A DNA stretch of 64,000 nt from Chloridium humicola (lineage: Eukaryota > Ascomycota > Sordariomycetes > Chaetosphaeriales > Chaetosphaeriaceae): positions 1-64,000 of the forward strand of contig JAPDFF010000010.1 in assembly GCA_027569505.1 (NCBI GenBank). The letters are read 5' to 3'. Position 1 is the stretch's first letter. Every line of letters begins with the position of its first letter. The translations under genes were made by a program, and so were the position numbers. Below are positions 12,801 to 24,543 of the stretch, piece after piece. The notes beneath the pieces were generated by a model, which was given only the letters and a program-made list of their open reading frames with translations, did not search any database and was not told where the DNA came from.

Positions 12801-12879
12801 TATCCCGATCACGCCTGGGTGGGTGCCTGAGTTGACGCCTACGAGGAGGGGGGGGGATTTGGTGTTGAATGTGAGGTAG
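9823..12879 (+). CDS. CFEM-domain plasma-membrane protein with long disordered cytoplasmic tail
   Basis: Receptor-like membrane protein of unknown ligand. Exons 9823-10126 and 10187-12879; 998 residues. A signal peptide (about 1-27) is followed by a CFEM domain with eight cysteines at 40, 44, 58, 66, 68, 85, 95 and 112. The intron falls inside the domain and splicing restores the last cysteine. A Ser/Thr-rich stalk follows, then one membrane span at about 212-235, ended by a basic stop-transfer RRRR. The remaining ~760 residues are low-complexity, rich in Pro, Ser, Gln and His, with a Gly run near 900. CFEM domains are known in haem/iron capture, surface sensing and G-protein receptors. The single-span topology here resembles a sensor or wall-anchoring protein, which is inference only. 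Confidence 0.85.
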
Positions 12880-15800
12880 GATTGATTGAGTAGTCTGGGG
12901 AGGGTGGGGTGGTTGGTGTGTTATGTTGTTGTGAGGTTGGTTGGTGGTCGGAGTCGTTTCTTCGGACATTACACGACTGTGTGCCTCCTTCATATATCTT
13001 TTTTTCTCTTTCTCTGTCAGATTGCATGGTATATAATGGCATTGGGTGGAGTTCACGGTTGGGTTGATTTACTGAGGCGAGGAGAAGGGGGAGGCATGGT
13101 TGAGGGATGGATGGGGTAGCGAAGCATTCATCGGCGTTGAGAGTTGTTGTGTGTACATTATGGGAGTGATGATATACCCTGTGGGTTTGGGTTTTGGTGG
13201 AAGAGGGTGCGTTTTAATGATGAACTTTGACGCTTGATCTGCTTACACCTAGAGTTATCTACCTTACATCTCGAGATGGCAGCAAGTTCCGGTGATGTGG
13301 AAGTGCTTCTGCAGTCAAGTGAAGAACAAGCCACTTTTGCTCGAACCTCATGCGTTTTCACATTTGAGTAACTCTCTAACATGGTTGGCGTCCATACTAG
13401 CTCCTTCTGCTGCTACCTGACATTGTTGACATGTTGTCCAAGTTGGTTTCTCTTCTGAATGATTGAACGCGTACGGTCTACATACTCCTTTCGAGGCGCA
13501 AGACAAACATACAAACGGTTAATCTCAGTTTATGCAGATATAGCATGGCTGCATAAAACATGTGTTGAACACATGGCAGAGAGAAAAGCAAGGGCGATAT
13601 ACATAGAGAGAAAAAGGAAGTCGAGCCGTTTGGGAGGTGTGGTTCCAACGAGAGACAGCTGTTCTCCTTGGACTGGAAGCAGAAAAAGGGGCTCGCCATG
13701 CGGTGCCCCCTCCACACTCTGCCGCCGTTGTCGCCGGATGTCAGAGCGCCTGAGAGCTCCCAACAGTCGGTATCCGCCAGTCACAGAGGATGCGAGTGTG
13801 CTTTGTGATATCTGAGAGACCGGCCGGGGCCAGTGAAGTCGCCACCAGCCGATGGCCGGCCCGGGCAATCTAGAGGTTTTCTCGGTTGCGAAAGGCCACA
13901 AGATCAGGCCATTCGAATGTGTGGCGCTCGCTGCTTGCTCCAATCACCTGCACCACGCGCAGAGCGGTTTCAATATTCTTGCGCGTGGCGCCGCGAGCGC
14001 AGATGCTCCCACGAGGCCCCGACAGTGCGCGGCGGTCCAGACAGTGACTTTCGGCCCAAATCGAAGACACACGGTTTTCTGCTCAACCCTCGATGAAGCT
14101 TTTTGGCCCCTTTGAGAGGGATCTGGCCGAACCCCTCCATCCAAAAGCAAGTCTCCCCAACGCCTCTCTTAGATCCCGAGCCTCTCACGGCCCCATCCCA
14201 GTCCAACGACCTCCCAGCAAAGCCGATCCTCCCCCATCCCATCGCCAGGACACTACTCCATTCTTCGTACATATGCAAGTATGCACGCCCGCGATCTGAT
14301 CACCACCACCACCACACCATCCCACGCTAGGAGAAAGACCGGTGAGATGGTCCTGCGGCCCAGTGTCTCAGCCACCTGCCGCCCACGCACAGCCAGCTGC
14401 CTCGCTTGTCGAATGCCGTGCCTGACGAGCCATGCACACGGCCGTGTTCAGCACTTTGGCGGCACAAAAACACGTGCGTCCCAATGCCGGGCCGTGGAAA
14501 TGGAAATCGTACGTCCATCCCATCCCATCTCCGATCCAGGATCCGGGTCGGCGGCATGCCTTGTTTGGCGGTCTTGGGAGTTAACAACCCACGCGAACCG
14601 AGAGCCTTCGCACTGACTCCCTCCCTAACCGACCTCTTCTTCAGCCAGCACTAACCCATAAACTACCATCAGCTCTAGCCTCCTTCGTCCCTGAGAACAG
14701 AAGCATTCTTCCATCCTTCCATTCCTTCCAACACTTCCTGACCCCCCCCTTTTCTTCTTGCAGACTAGTTTGCTGACTCCACAGGGAAAAGAAACGTGGC
14801 TTTGTAGCGCGCTAGGCTGGACACAGTAAGCGAAGCGCTAGATCCCCTGGGATATCGGAGTGTTGTTGCGGCGCAGAAGGAGGGAGGAACCTCTCAAGCT
14901 GTTGCTGGTTCTGTTTCCCGGGATCTGGTCACATCACCAACAGGGACAGTTTCTGCGTTGTGGAAGAATGGGAGCAAAAGCGGTCAGAGAGGAAAGGAAG
15001 CATAAGAGCCGCGCCGCCGAGAAAACGGAGATCAGCCCTGCCGATCTGGAAGCAAACATCTGCCACGCAGACCCGCCCGTCATCTCGAACACGTTTCTGG
15101 AATGCAATCACTCGTCAATCACCAAACCGTTCCCTCCCCAAACAACGCGGGACGAATGTGGATGCCACGCACCAGGCCGAGGGCGTGGGCGGGAAGAAAG
15201 GTGGGGGGGGGGGAGGGTGTTGCTGCTCGAGCCGAACAAGCACACAACGACACGACGCCACTATCACTTCCCCTGGTCTCATTTCGGCCAGGGGTGGTTT
15301 TCTGCACGTGGAATGGTGGCTGCTGAACCCAGGTTGCCGAGCCTTGGGATCGGCAATCGTGCCGTGCTTGGGAGAGTGAGATGTCTGGGTCACCATCCTG
15401 CTGCTTGGGAACTTTGCCAGGTAGCAAGCCTCGGTGGGAGTTGCTGATCGGCCGTGACTTTGTTGGGTTGCGTTGGGTTGATGTGACTGATCACGCATTG
15501 CATCTTCCGCAGGTCGAGCTCGTCACGTCTGGTGTCTTCAGGGTCTCCGTGCTGCCTTGACCGGTCGCCAGTCTAGTGGGACAGGTCGGTTGTCAGCAAA
15601 CGTGATGGCGTGTTGCTGAGATTGGCTGGGCTCGCCGGGGACCAATCCCAGCGTGGCATGTTTGCGCCCATCTACGATCATGCACGCCGCGATATTGAAT
15701 CTCGATGATCGCTGGCCCTCTTCCTCGGGTTGGGGGGTGATATATCGAAGAGGAGCACGGTCCGATGCTAGGGTCGCACGCGAGGCCCCGACTGTGCCGT

Positions 15801-18800
15801 GTGAGAACTCGTGGATCTTGTCCGAAAGGGTCGTGAAACGGCCGCAGTGACGGGGTGAGAGCCAATAGTGAGGCTGGTTGCGTTTTGTATTTCCTCTCTC
15901 TCCGAGAAAAGCCGGCGGTCACATCTTTGGCTCGCCTCGCTCTCGGGAGTTTCGATTCGGTACGCCCTTGCGAGGGAGGGACATGAGTTACCAACCACGA
16001 GGCAACGCCAGGGTCTCAACCTCTTCAAGCCTCAACGGCCAATGGCAGAGTTGCAGGTGAAACATGACAAGTTCCCCGAAAGCTGGAACCCTGTCCATCC
16101 CCTTGGCCATGAGACGTCCGAGATGCGGATGGCAGACCGCGCTTGCCTCCCAAGTCCTTGGAAGATGCACAAAAAGACCAGGAGGGTTGCGGGCTGGGAG
16201 GGTGATCCGCCCGGGGAACTGCTTGGCTGCCTCTGGGACGGAACACATGTACGACATTACCTAATGTATAAAAATCTCCGACTGACAGCGTGGCGCCCAT
16301 GTTCGGGACAGAGTGCCGGGTCGTGGCCCGGGGACCTCTCCATGTTGCTCAAAGCCGAGCCTTTCAGAGAGATTTGGCCATCGAGAACAAGAGTGAATTC
16401 TCATGGAACTTGATGAGGGACTTGTGTGTCTGACTGGTGAGCCAACTCCGAAGCCACGGACACAGACCGCTGCCAATGAAACCAGGGCTGAGGTGCAGTT
16501 AATTAATCGGCATGAATGACCCACGAGCGCGGGGCCGACCAAGGATCTCTTGCGCAAGCCCCGGTGGATCTGGGAGCTTCCGATCAGGCGATCGGGAACC
16601 GGAGGAGCGTGGTTGTGGGGTCAAAGCCACGAAGGGGGTGGGAGGGAGGAGGGAGAAGAGAGATCGCGAGCTGGTTTTCGCAGATGTCTCGGTGTGTCCC
16701 CCATGGGCATCTCGTGTTCAGGCTGCAATCCCAGGGTTCGACGACGGTGCCCAACACGACACGCCAGAACACGAGAGGCGGCAGGATCGCGAGAGGGATG
16801 GGCGCACTTGTGTTTCGTTTTGGTGCTGGCGCGCGTTCCAGAAGCCCGTAGATTGTGCCATCCCCAGAGCCCATCGAGATTGGATCGAGACAGGGGTCTC
16901 GGCCTCGGCCGGTGTGGCCAGCCCAGGGCCCCGCGAGCCAGTCGTTATTCGCGCATCGGGCAGAGACCCGAGCAGAGCACTGCTGGTTCAATCGTTCGGT
17001 TGGGCGAGAAGCATCACCAGCCAGCCCACAGGCGATCGGCAAGAAGAGGGAGGGTGGGCAGGCAATCTCGCGATGCCTGGGTGGTGTTCAAAAGCGCTCC
17101 CCCAGAGGAGGACGGCGTCCTGCCGCGTTCAAAGGTTGCGAGGCCTGTCAGGCCGGATGAGAGCTTGCTCCGGAAGCTGGCGCTGCCATCGTCATCCCGG
17201 TGACAAATCAGCTCGGCCTGGGGTGCAGCCTCGGGTGGTGCCACATGGCCGGGCAGGAGAACACAAGGCCCTCTCCCGCTGTGGCGACGGCGACAACGCC
17301 CCCGAACGATGACTGGCGAGGGCGGAAAGTGGTGATGGCATCGCGTCATGCGGATGGAGAGACGGGGTGCTGGAGGGATCAGATAAATTGAGGCCCGGAC
17401 GCAGGAGACGGAACGATGCAACCCCATCGCCAACCGCATCTGGCATGGACATCGTCGTCGCCAATATGATGGGGAGAAGACCAGGCTGGGGGTGGGGCTG
17501 GGGATGTGCATGGGCGGTTGGTGGTGTGCGTTGCGTTGTGTGCCATGGGGGTGCCGTGGGTGTGGTTGATGATGAGGAGCGGGACGAGGCAGAGGGCAGA
17601 ATCCCACCGTGTCGAAAAGCCGTGTCGTGCTCCCGATTTCATGATCTGGCAGTCTCTGGCACAGTACGGGCTGCTAGCGCACACACTGGCGCGCCTCTTC
17701 GAGCGACATCGGTAACGGGCCCGCTCGGATGAACCCAGCGGGAGGGTTGTGAGATATGATTTCCTGCACTTATCGCCTGATCTGGGACGCGGCTGTGGTC
17801 CCCGGGACCAATGGTCGCTGTCGACCACGCATGCCCAGCCCGTCTTCTCCCCATTCAGGACGCATTCCCGATCGCAAGGGCCCATCCCGCCGTCCCGCAC
17901 AATGGGCAGCCCGCGATCGCCCCATGTTCCATGTGGTCGTGGTCTTGGTTCGGCCAACCGTCGCCGGTGAGATTCCCTCATCCTCCTGCGACTAGCGATC
18001 ATGCTGGCCTTCACCGGCCGTATTCGTAAGTCGCCTGGAGTGCTGAGAGCCTGAGCAGATGCTCGCCATGCTACTCGTGGTGACAAAACGGCCCGGCAAT
18101 TGTGCAGTTGGAAGCGCCATGCCCCGGACTGACTGCTGGCGGCCACGCCCAACGCTGTGTCGTACCGGCCAGCCCTGTGGTGCGCCGAAAGTTGGAAGAT
18201 GAGCACGAATACCCCCTTGCTGCTTGCCCAGGGGTTGACCGTCGCGACTGTGATGGATTCCAGGTTCGAGCCCCACAGCCAGAGCTCCCAGGGCAAGGGT
18301 GTGCGCCGGCTATTGTTCCATGTTGTCCATTCGAGGAGTTGGCCCCGGGCGGGGGTGTTGGTCGGGGGTCAGAGCTCTTGTCGGAGCTGTCTAAGGTCGG
18401 GGACGACAAGGAACGAAAAGGGGCAGCCGTGGCAGTTCAGATGCCAGAGTGGCTGCCTGTCTGTCTGCCGCGGTCAGAAGAAGAACGACAAGAAAAAAAT
18501 CCAGCTCTTGCGGAAAACGCCTCGTCGTTCCAAGGCATCGTTCTTTGGGATCATCACAACCCATCATATCATGCCTCTGCTCAACGCTTGACTGGGCGAA
18601 GAAGCAGCGATCGGCCCCCGCACCGTGTCCAGGCGACCAGGGTATTTTTGGAACGGGCGGCTCGCGAGACCGAGTCTGGTGGGTCCGGCGCACGTGTCGA
18701 ACAATGCGGGTCCCGCTGTCGAAGCTCCCTCCCTGCGAACCTTCAATCTCCGAAATGACGATGTCCCAAGATCTCGCTAGCTCGCCAAATGGTTTCCTTT

Positions 18801-20705
18801 TTCGGACGGGCGCCATCATGGAATTGCCAGCTTTTTCCATCCGACGGTGATCTCGTTCGCTAGTGTCGAGGGCCGTTGTGCTTTGTGTGGATAACGCTGC
18901 CCTGAGGAAGACGGTGGTACCCCGTACGGTGGTACGATATCTTCCATTGGAGACCAGAGACCCTGCCCTGCTGGAGTTGATGAGCAGCTGGGAGTCTGCT
19001 GGACATCAGCCTGGCCATCTGCGAGACATCCCAAACCTCCGCAGCAATGCACGCGTCGACCAGGATTTTCCCATCTTGGGATGAGATGCCGAGCCGTGTT
19101 CCATCGGAGCATTCCATCAGGTGCTGATCGTAGACGTGCCGGTAATGACGAGTTTCGACTTCGATCCTATTTTGTCCATTTGTCCATTGTTTCGTGGTTT
19201 TTGCCAGGGAAAGAGCACAGACAGAGAAGTGTCCGCGGCCATGGGTTTGCGGACATTGCAACTGAGCTGCTCTGATTGGCGAGCTGTTGAAGGGCCCACC
19301 TCGCTTGCCCTGCAGCCTGGGATTCTGGTCCCGCCAGGCAGGCACCGTCCCTCGGATCTGTCCTTGGTTCCTTCCAGGCCCACCGGCCAGCCTCTCCACC
19401 CAGTCAGGGCAGTGGTTCATCATCCAGCAGCATCCACCTTCTGGAGCCCGATGCGACCGTTCGATTAGCGAGCCTTGGAGCACCGCGACCTCCCACCCCA
19501 CCCCTCTCCCCCAAAAACCTTCACCCTCCTCGGTCTAGCGCCCACCGACCCGACACACACGCCGCAACGCCGCACGCCGCACGCCATGGCCCGTGGCCTA
19601 AAATTGGCTCTGCCCTTTCATCTCATGACCCCGGCCTCCTTGGATCCTGGAATCGTCTGAATCGTCTGGTCTCGCGCGGGGACACCGCCAGATCCGATCG
19701 TGGCACGCGTCGGCAGAGCACGCTGCCCAATGACTTGCCGCAAGCACGCAACCACTCGAACATAACCTACTTTGTACATGGCCTATCGACGCACATTCCG
19801 ACTGCCACGCCGCCGACAAACGTGTCGCATCTGGCGGAGAAGCGTTGCACAGGTGCGCCCGCCCCAGACCCTTGCTTGGAATTCCTGGGACTTGTCACCT
19901 CTCAGCCTCGAGATCCGGTCAGCTTTGTTACTTGTCGAGCTTGCAGCGCCCCCCGGCCGATGGCAGATCTCACATTCCCATCACGTTCAGCTGGTGGGCC
20001 GACCGTTATTTTCTTCGGAACCTTTCCGTCAGTGGACCATCAGATCATCACACAGCCCGCCGAAAAGGGAAGTTGCTCCTTGATGTTCGCCGACCCTTGG
20101 AGCAGTGTGTCCCTCACTACGCTTGTACTGTGGTTTCCTCGGTGATGATAAACGGGGCCGTCGTCTGTATTGTCTTGGCGGGAACAGAGACCTCAGACAT
20201 TTGGCTTTCTTCTAGAAAACGTGCCAAGACAACGACCCCGGCTGTCGTGAGATTGAAATGGGCACACTTGTCTGGAAGCCGGCGTGGCTGGCAGCGCCAT
20301 GGGACGATGTCGGCTGAAGGGGTCAGATGGCGCAGCTATCATGGACGGCGTGGGAGGAAACAAACAATCTGACAATTCCTCATGGCTGACTGGCCTCCGC
20401 CCGGCCGGATGCCCGCCCCTGCTGGTTTGCTCCACGGATCTGGTTCTCGCTGATGACTTGCTTGGAGTTGCTTGCCTGCCAGGAGCAGACTGCCCCCGAC
20501 CACGATTCCCGGAGCCGCCTGATGAGGCACAAAACTGCGCCTCGGCATCGATCGGACGATGACCCGATCGGAGGGTCAGATCTCACGCGCATCTCGGGCG
20601 TTGGGCAGCCAGAGTCGGGCAGAGGGAGAGACAGGGACTTCCACAGTCCACCAGGCAGAGATTTGATCGCGGCGTTCCAGCAGAGGATATGAGGGCTCAA
20701 GAGTC

Positions 20706-20727
20706 ATAACGTTAACCTTAACGTTAT
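20706..20727. repeat. Perfect inverted repeat, 10-bp arms with CC spacer
   Basis: The arms ataacgttaa and ttaacgttat flank a CC. Each arm carries a TAACGTTA palindrome. It is an AT-rich island in GC-rich DNA, about 2.07 kb before the NsdD/SUB-1 start. It could be an operator for a dimeric regulator or a cruciform-forming site. Confidence 0.75.
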
Positions 20728-21941
20728 CCCATGCACAAAACGGGCGGGATGATACACAAGATTCAATGGACAGCTCCCGTCTGGGGCTACAGAATTCGGT
20801 CCTCAAGACTGCGGCAATTCTTGTCCAGGCTTGGCATCCTCACCACCAGAATCTCCTGATCGTGATCCTGGCAAACCAGAATCCCAGCATCGAGATGGCC
20901 CCGGTCGGTGGTACCCAAGCCGTCCCAGCACGCCCTTGGCTGGTGAGGTTGGTGCCTCCACGACCCCAGCCAGGACCGGCCCCCACACCAATCTCACAGA
21001 GGGAATCTGGGTTGCATTTCCTGGCCTCTCATCCAGATGGCTGGCCCCCGGGGCGCGCCTCGCACCAATGCCGGGAACACGATCGCAAGTACACGGTCTG
21101 TCTATCCGATTCCTGCTGGCGAACCCCCTTGCGACACACACGGTGCCAGGCACCCATTGGATCACACAGCCTGCCCAGGGCTAACCACATCCTCAGGCAC
21201 TGGGCGAAACCTCGAGGTCGGCGACTCGTGCTGCGTGCAATTTGTGCAACACTGTCCATTCATTCATCAGCCTGGGGTTGTCCCTTCGTCGACGGCTCTC
21301 CGCCCTCGCAGAACAGCCCGCCTCTCGATGGCTTTTCTCCGATCTCGTGCCATCCGGACCACGGACCACGAAGAAACGCCAGGCTCGCACCTCTGTATGT
21401 CTTCGTAGCCGCGCTCTGTCTGGAGCATTTCTTACACCGCATACAACATCTGGCCGGCACAGCTGCAGTCCCAATCGCTCTGGTCCCGCTTTCTTTTGAC
21501 TTCTCGTTCCCCCCATCCCGTCCCGCGTCGTCTTTCCCTCTCTCCATTCCTGCTGCCACCAGCGACTCCTTGTGCGCACCATCGCAACCAGCCAGACGGG
21601 CCAGCTACCAATTGTTCCGCGCTGCCAATACTCTGTGCCAGACTGTTTGCGCGGGCCTCGAAACAAACGCGAGCATTCCTGGCCGTTCCCCTGGACGCTT
21701 CACCGACTGATGACAGCGTCGGTGGGCCGAAAACAGCAGCAAGTCAACCCACCACGACGCGGGTATCGAAAGACGGGCGTCTCAAGTCTCGACGATTGGG
21801 CGCGCTTGAAGCGGGCCGGTGACATCAACGCGGCAGAGAAGAGCTTGAAAGCCTCGGTGGGTGTGTTTCTCTTTTCTCATCCTCCGCCACATCCCAGCCA
21901 GGGCAGGGCAGGTCGGGACATGGGCAGGAAACAGGACGGTA

Positions 21942-21959
21942 GGGGGGGGGGGGGGGGGG
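21942..21959 (+). repeat. 18-nt guanine homopolymer
   Basis: Uninterrupted G run followed by TGGGTGGTG, about 0.83 kb upstream of the NsdD/SUB-1 ATG. It may form a quadruplex. Length is likely to vary between isolates. Confidence 0.85.
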
Positions 21960-22792
21960 TGGGTGGTGTCACTGGTGTGGGAGTGGGAGGTCCCTGGCCA
22001 GCCCCGGTCAGACGTGGCTCCGCCGCGAGACAGGGGGTTCTGGGAAGGGTGCGAATGGGGGGAACGGCACGTTCCCAATCCATTTCCACGGGAGACCGGG
22101 CGACCCACACTCTGATCTCGATCGCCCCTCACCTTTATCCACACAGTGCCCACTGTCCCGAGCAGTGGACCCCGAGCGGCTGCTGTCCCCCCCAGTGCCC
22201 CCAGTGCCCTGCACTTTCCATCAGGTCAATCAGCTCCTTACAGAAACAGGAAACACACAAAACCACAGCGCCCGCCACCGCCTGTCGCTTCCTCCTTGGT
22301 CCAACACACTCGCTATCTGCCCACCACCTCTGTTGTCGTCGTCGTCGCCCTCAGCCATTGGCTTTCTGTCCTCCAAAGCCCTCGAGTGCTACCAGGCCTC
22401 TCCGCTCTTTGGATCTTGTCAGAGACACCGAAGAAGTTCGTGATCGGGACTGGACATCGACATCGACACTCCCCCAACACCCCATCGACGACAGAACATA
22501 CCCGCCGTCTCCTCTCGCTCCTCGCCCACTTGCGCTGCATGGTTAGGAGGTCACTGGAGGTCATCGTGTGGAGGGAAATCAACGCCGTTTTGAATCAGGC
22601 TCGTTATGGAAGCTGGTGACCGAGGTGCCAGGCAAAGGTTTGCTCATCCCACACCCACATTGTCGTCGGCCGAAGGCGCCCGTTCAGATCCTAACCTGCC
22701 GACTCACCTCCAGTGGGATTCCATCTGCCAACACTGAACACACACACTACGAGAGACGACGCGCCGAAACAACCTACGGCGAACGACCGACC

Positions 22793-24226
22793 ATGGCTTC
22801 AGCATTAGTCAGCCCGAGCGCTCCCTCCTACCATCATCACCACCACCACCACCACCAACATCACAATTCGTTCAGCTCAGGGTATCCTCACTCAGCACCC
22901 GCCGCTAGCATATCCGGCATGATCTCGCCAGTCGAGCCCCGTCGCTCCTCAGACGATGCCGAGCCCCCTCATCCTCACCGGCAGTCGCTGCCCTCTCTGC
23001 CGTCCATCTCAGAGGTGTTCTCAGATCGCAAGGCGCTGTCATACGCCCAGCCTCCTTCGTCGACTTCGATGCCAGCGCAGAGTTTGCCATCGCCTTTCTC
23101 GTCGTCCGTACCTTCCAGACCGTTTGGCGATGTTGCGAGCCCCGACAAGAACCCGTCGCCCAGGACGCTGCAGCCGACATCGACCTTTCCGCGCACCGAG
23201 TCTCTCCCCGCCTTCTCCGATCCATCCCGTCCCGTGCTGGTGAGCCGGCCCGTGCCTCCCCCATTAAATACATTCCCGGGGCAACATCCATCGCCGCCGG
23301 TGAAGATGGAGCACCTCGAGGCTGAGCAAAGGCACGCCGAGGCGCAATCCCTCAGCGCCGGCCATCGCGCGCCTCCTCCGCAAGCTCTCCCGGGCCTCTA
23401 CTCGGAACCCTCCAGGCTCCCTCCTGGACAGCTTCCCTTGTCTGCGTATCCCATTTCGCCACGACATAGCGGGCATCCTCTTTCTTCGCCGTACGAGGCA
23501 CCGCGACCTTCGACCTACAGCGACGAGGGCGAGTTCTCGCATCATCACCGTCCCTCGGACTACAAGGCCGATTTCGACAAGCACTTCCAAACGCACGGCT
23601 ACCAAGATGCTCTGCAAATAGTATGTGAGGAATGTTGCTTACCCAATCCATTCACTGCTAACCAGCCTAGGTCATGAGCTCATGCCGCACCGGCTATCAC
23701 TTTGCCGAGGCGTACGTGGCCGCCGCGCGGGAGCAGCAAGGATCGCAGCCGATCCCATCAAGGATGCCGACCGAGAACGAAGTGAGCGTGCTCATCAACA
23801 GCATGATTCTCTCGCTCAAGAAGCTGGAGGAGGTCCGCGACATGGTGCAACAAAACCGCATCCAGAACGAGCGCGCCCGCGACAGCGGCAGCCGCAAGCC
23901 CGACGATGACGACGTCTCGATGTACGGCGACGGCATGAAGCCGGCGTACGGCATGAACGAGGTCAAGAAGCGGCGCGGTGTAAGTTTCTTAGCTCCCATG
24001 CTCTGTGCTTCCCCAACCACAAGGCGCTAACAATCCCGCCTAGCGCGCGGCCCCTCCCGGACGGTGCCACAGCTGCAACCGGATCGACACGCCCGAGTGG
24101 CGGCGGGGTCCCGACGGTGCGAGAACCCTCTGCAACGCCTGCGGCCTGCACTACGCTAAGCTCGAGCGCAAGCGGCAGCTGGATCAGCGGTCTCTGCGCC
24201 CGAAGCCCGCAGACGAGCGGAAATAA
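22793..24226 (+). CDS. nsdD: NsdD/SUB-1 type GATA zinc-finger transcription factor
   Basis: Nuclear regulator of sexual development and conidiation in filamentous ascomycetes; the Neurospora counterpart is SUB-1, a light-responsive factor. Exons 22793-23620, 23671-23979, 24044-24226; 439 residues. The single zinc finger is C-terminal with CX2CX18CX2C spacing (CHSC, then LCNACG), followed by a basic tail, as in NsdD. A basic KKRRG lies just before it, at the intron 2 junction. A Leu/Ile-rich helix (about 310-345) likely dimerises. The N-terminus has a run of eight His and long Pro/Ser-rich sequence. The chosen ATG has a GACC context; the same frame stays open to 22568, so a longer N-terminus is possible. 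The gene is isolated by deserts of 9.9 and 7.0 kb. Confidence 0.93.
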
Positions 24227-24509
24227 GCCCCTTTGAGGCAGTTCCAACAAGAAGCGAAACCAACACCTGTCGATACCATACCGCAATCGCCTTGTCGACC
24301 ACTACCCCACCGACCGGCGACTGAAGCGGGCTCAAACTGAAAGGCCACCACCCGCCGTTTATTCCATTCTCGAAGCAGCGATATACACTCTCCTGCGAAT
24401 CATCCTATTATTGAACATGTGTTGTGTTGTTCTGTCGCCCTTTTATCTGGTTCGAAATACCCGCTGGTCTAGAAGATTTAACTAGACACGCCTTTTTTTG
24501 CATCTAACC

Positions 24510-24543
24510 TTTTTTTTTTTTTTTTTCTTTTTTTTTTTTTTTT
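24510..24543 (+). repeat. Poly-T tract
   Basis: Thirty-four bases of T with one C at 24527, about 285 bp past the nsdD stop. May mark the 3' end region of the nsdD transcript, but could also be a simple microsatellite. Confidence 0.8.

Larger units (their letters stand above)
12880..22792. promoter_or_regulatory. 9.9 kb gene-poor region upstream of the NsdD/SUB-1 gene
   Basis: Nearly 10 kb between the CFEM stop and the NsdD/SUB-1 start. Open frames up to ~320 codons exist on both strands, but they overlap each other in several frames, lack recognisable domains and look like the product of high GC. Contents seen: ten CGATCG palindromes between 16589 and 22124, a 10-bp perfect inverted repeat at 20706-20727, a 10-bp direct repeat pair at 18911-18920 and 18926-18935, an 18-G run at 21942-21959, and pyrimidine-rich stretches near 22200-22500. 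nsdD genes are known for long leaders and large promoters, so regulatory DNA, a long 5' UTR or a non-coding transcript is likely. No tRNA or transposon was recognised. Confidence 0.6.

Noticed and set aside
18263..18274. GGTTCGAGCCCC resembling a tRNA B box
   Set aside because: The flanking bases do not form a T stem, and no A box, anticodon arm or acceptor stem is found at the right distance.
16512..18296. Open frames of 217-305 codons on both strands
   Set aside because: Several frames open at once over the same DNA and none with family features; typical GC artefact.
20766..21710. 314-codon open frame upstream of nsdD (plus strand)
   Set aside because: No recognisable domain, erratic composition, overlaps long frames on the other strand; expected in GC-rich non-coding DNA.
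21572..22546. 324-codon open frame just before nsdD
   Set aside because: Runs through the 18-G homopolymer and simple-sequence DNA; no conserved motif. More likely leader or promoter.
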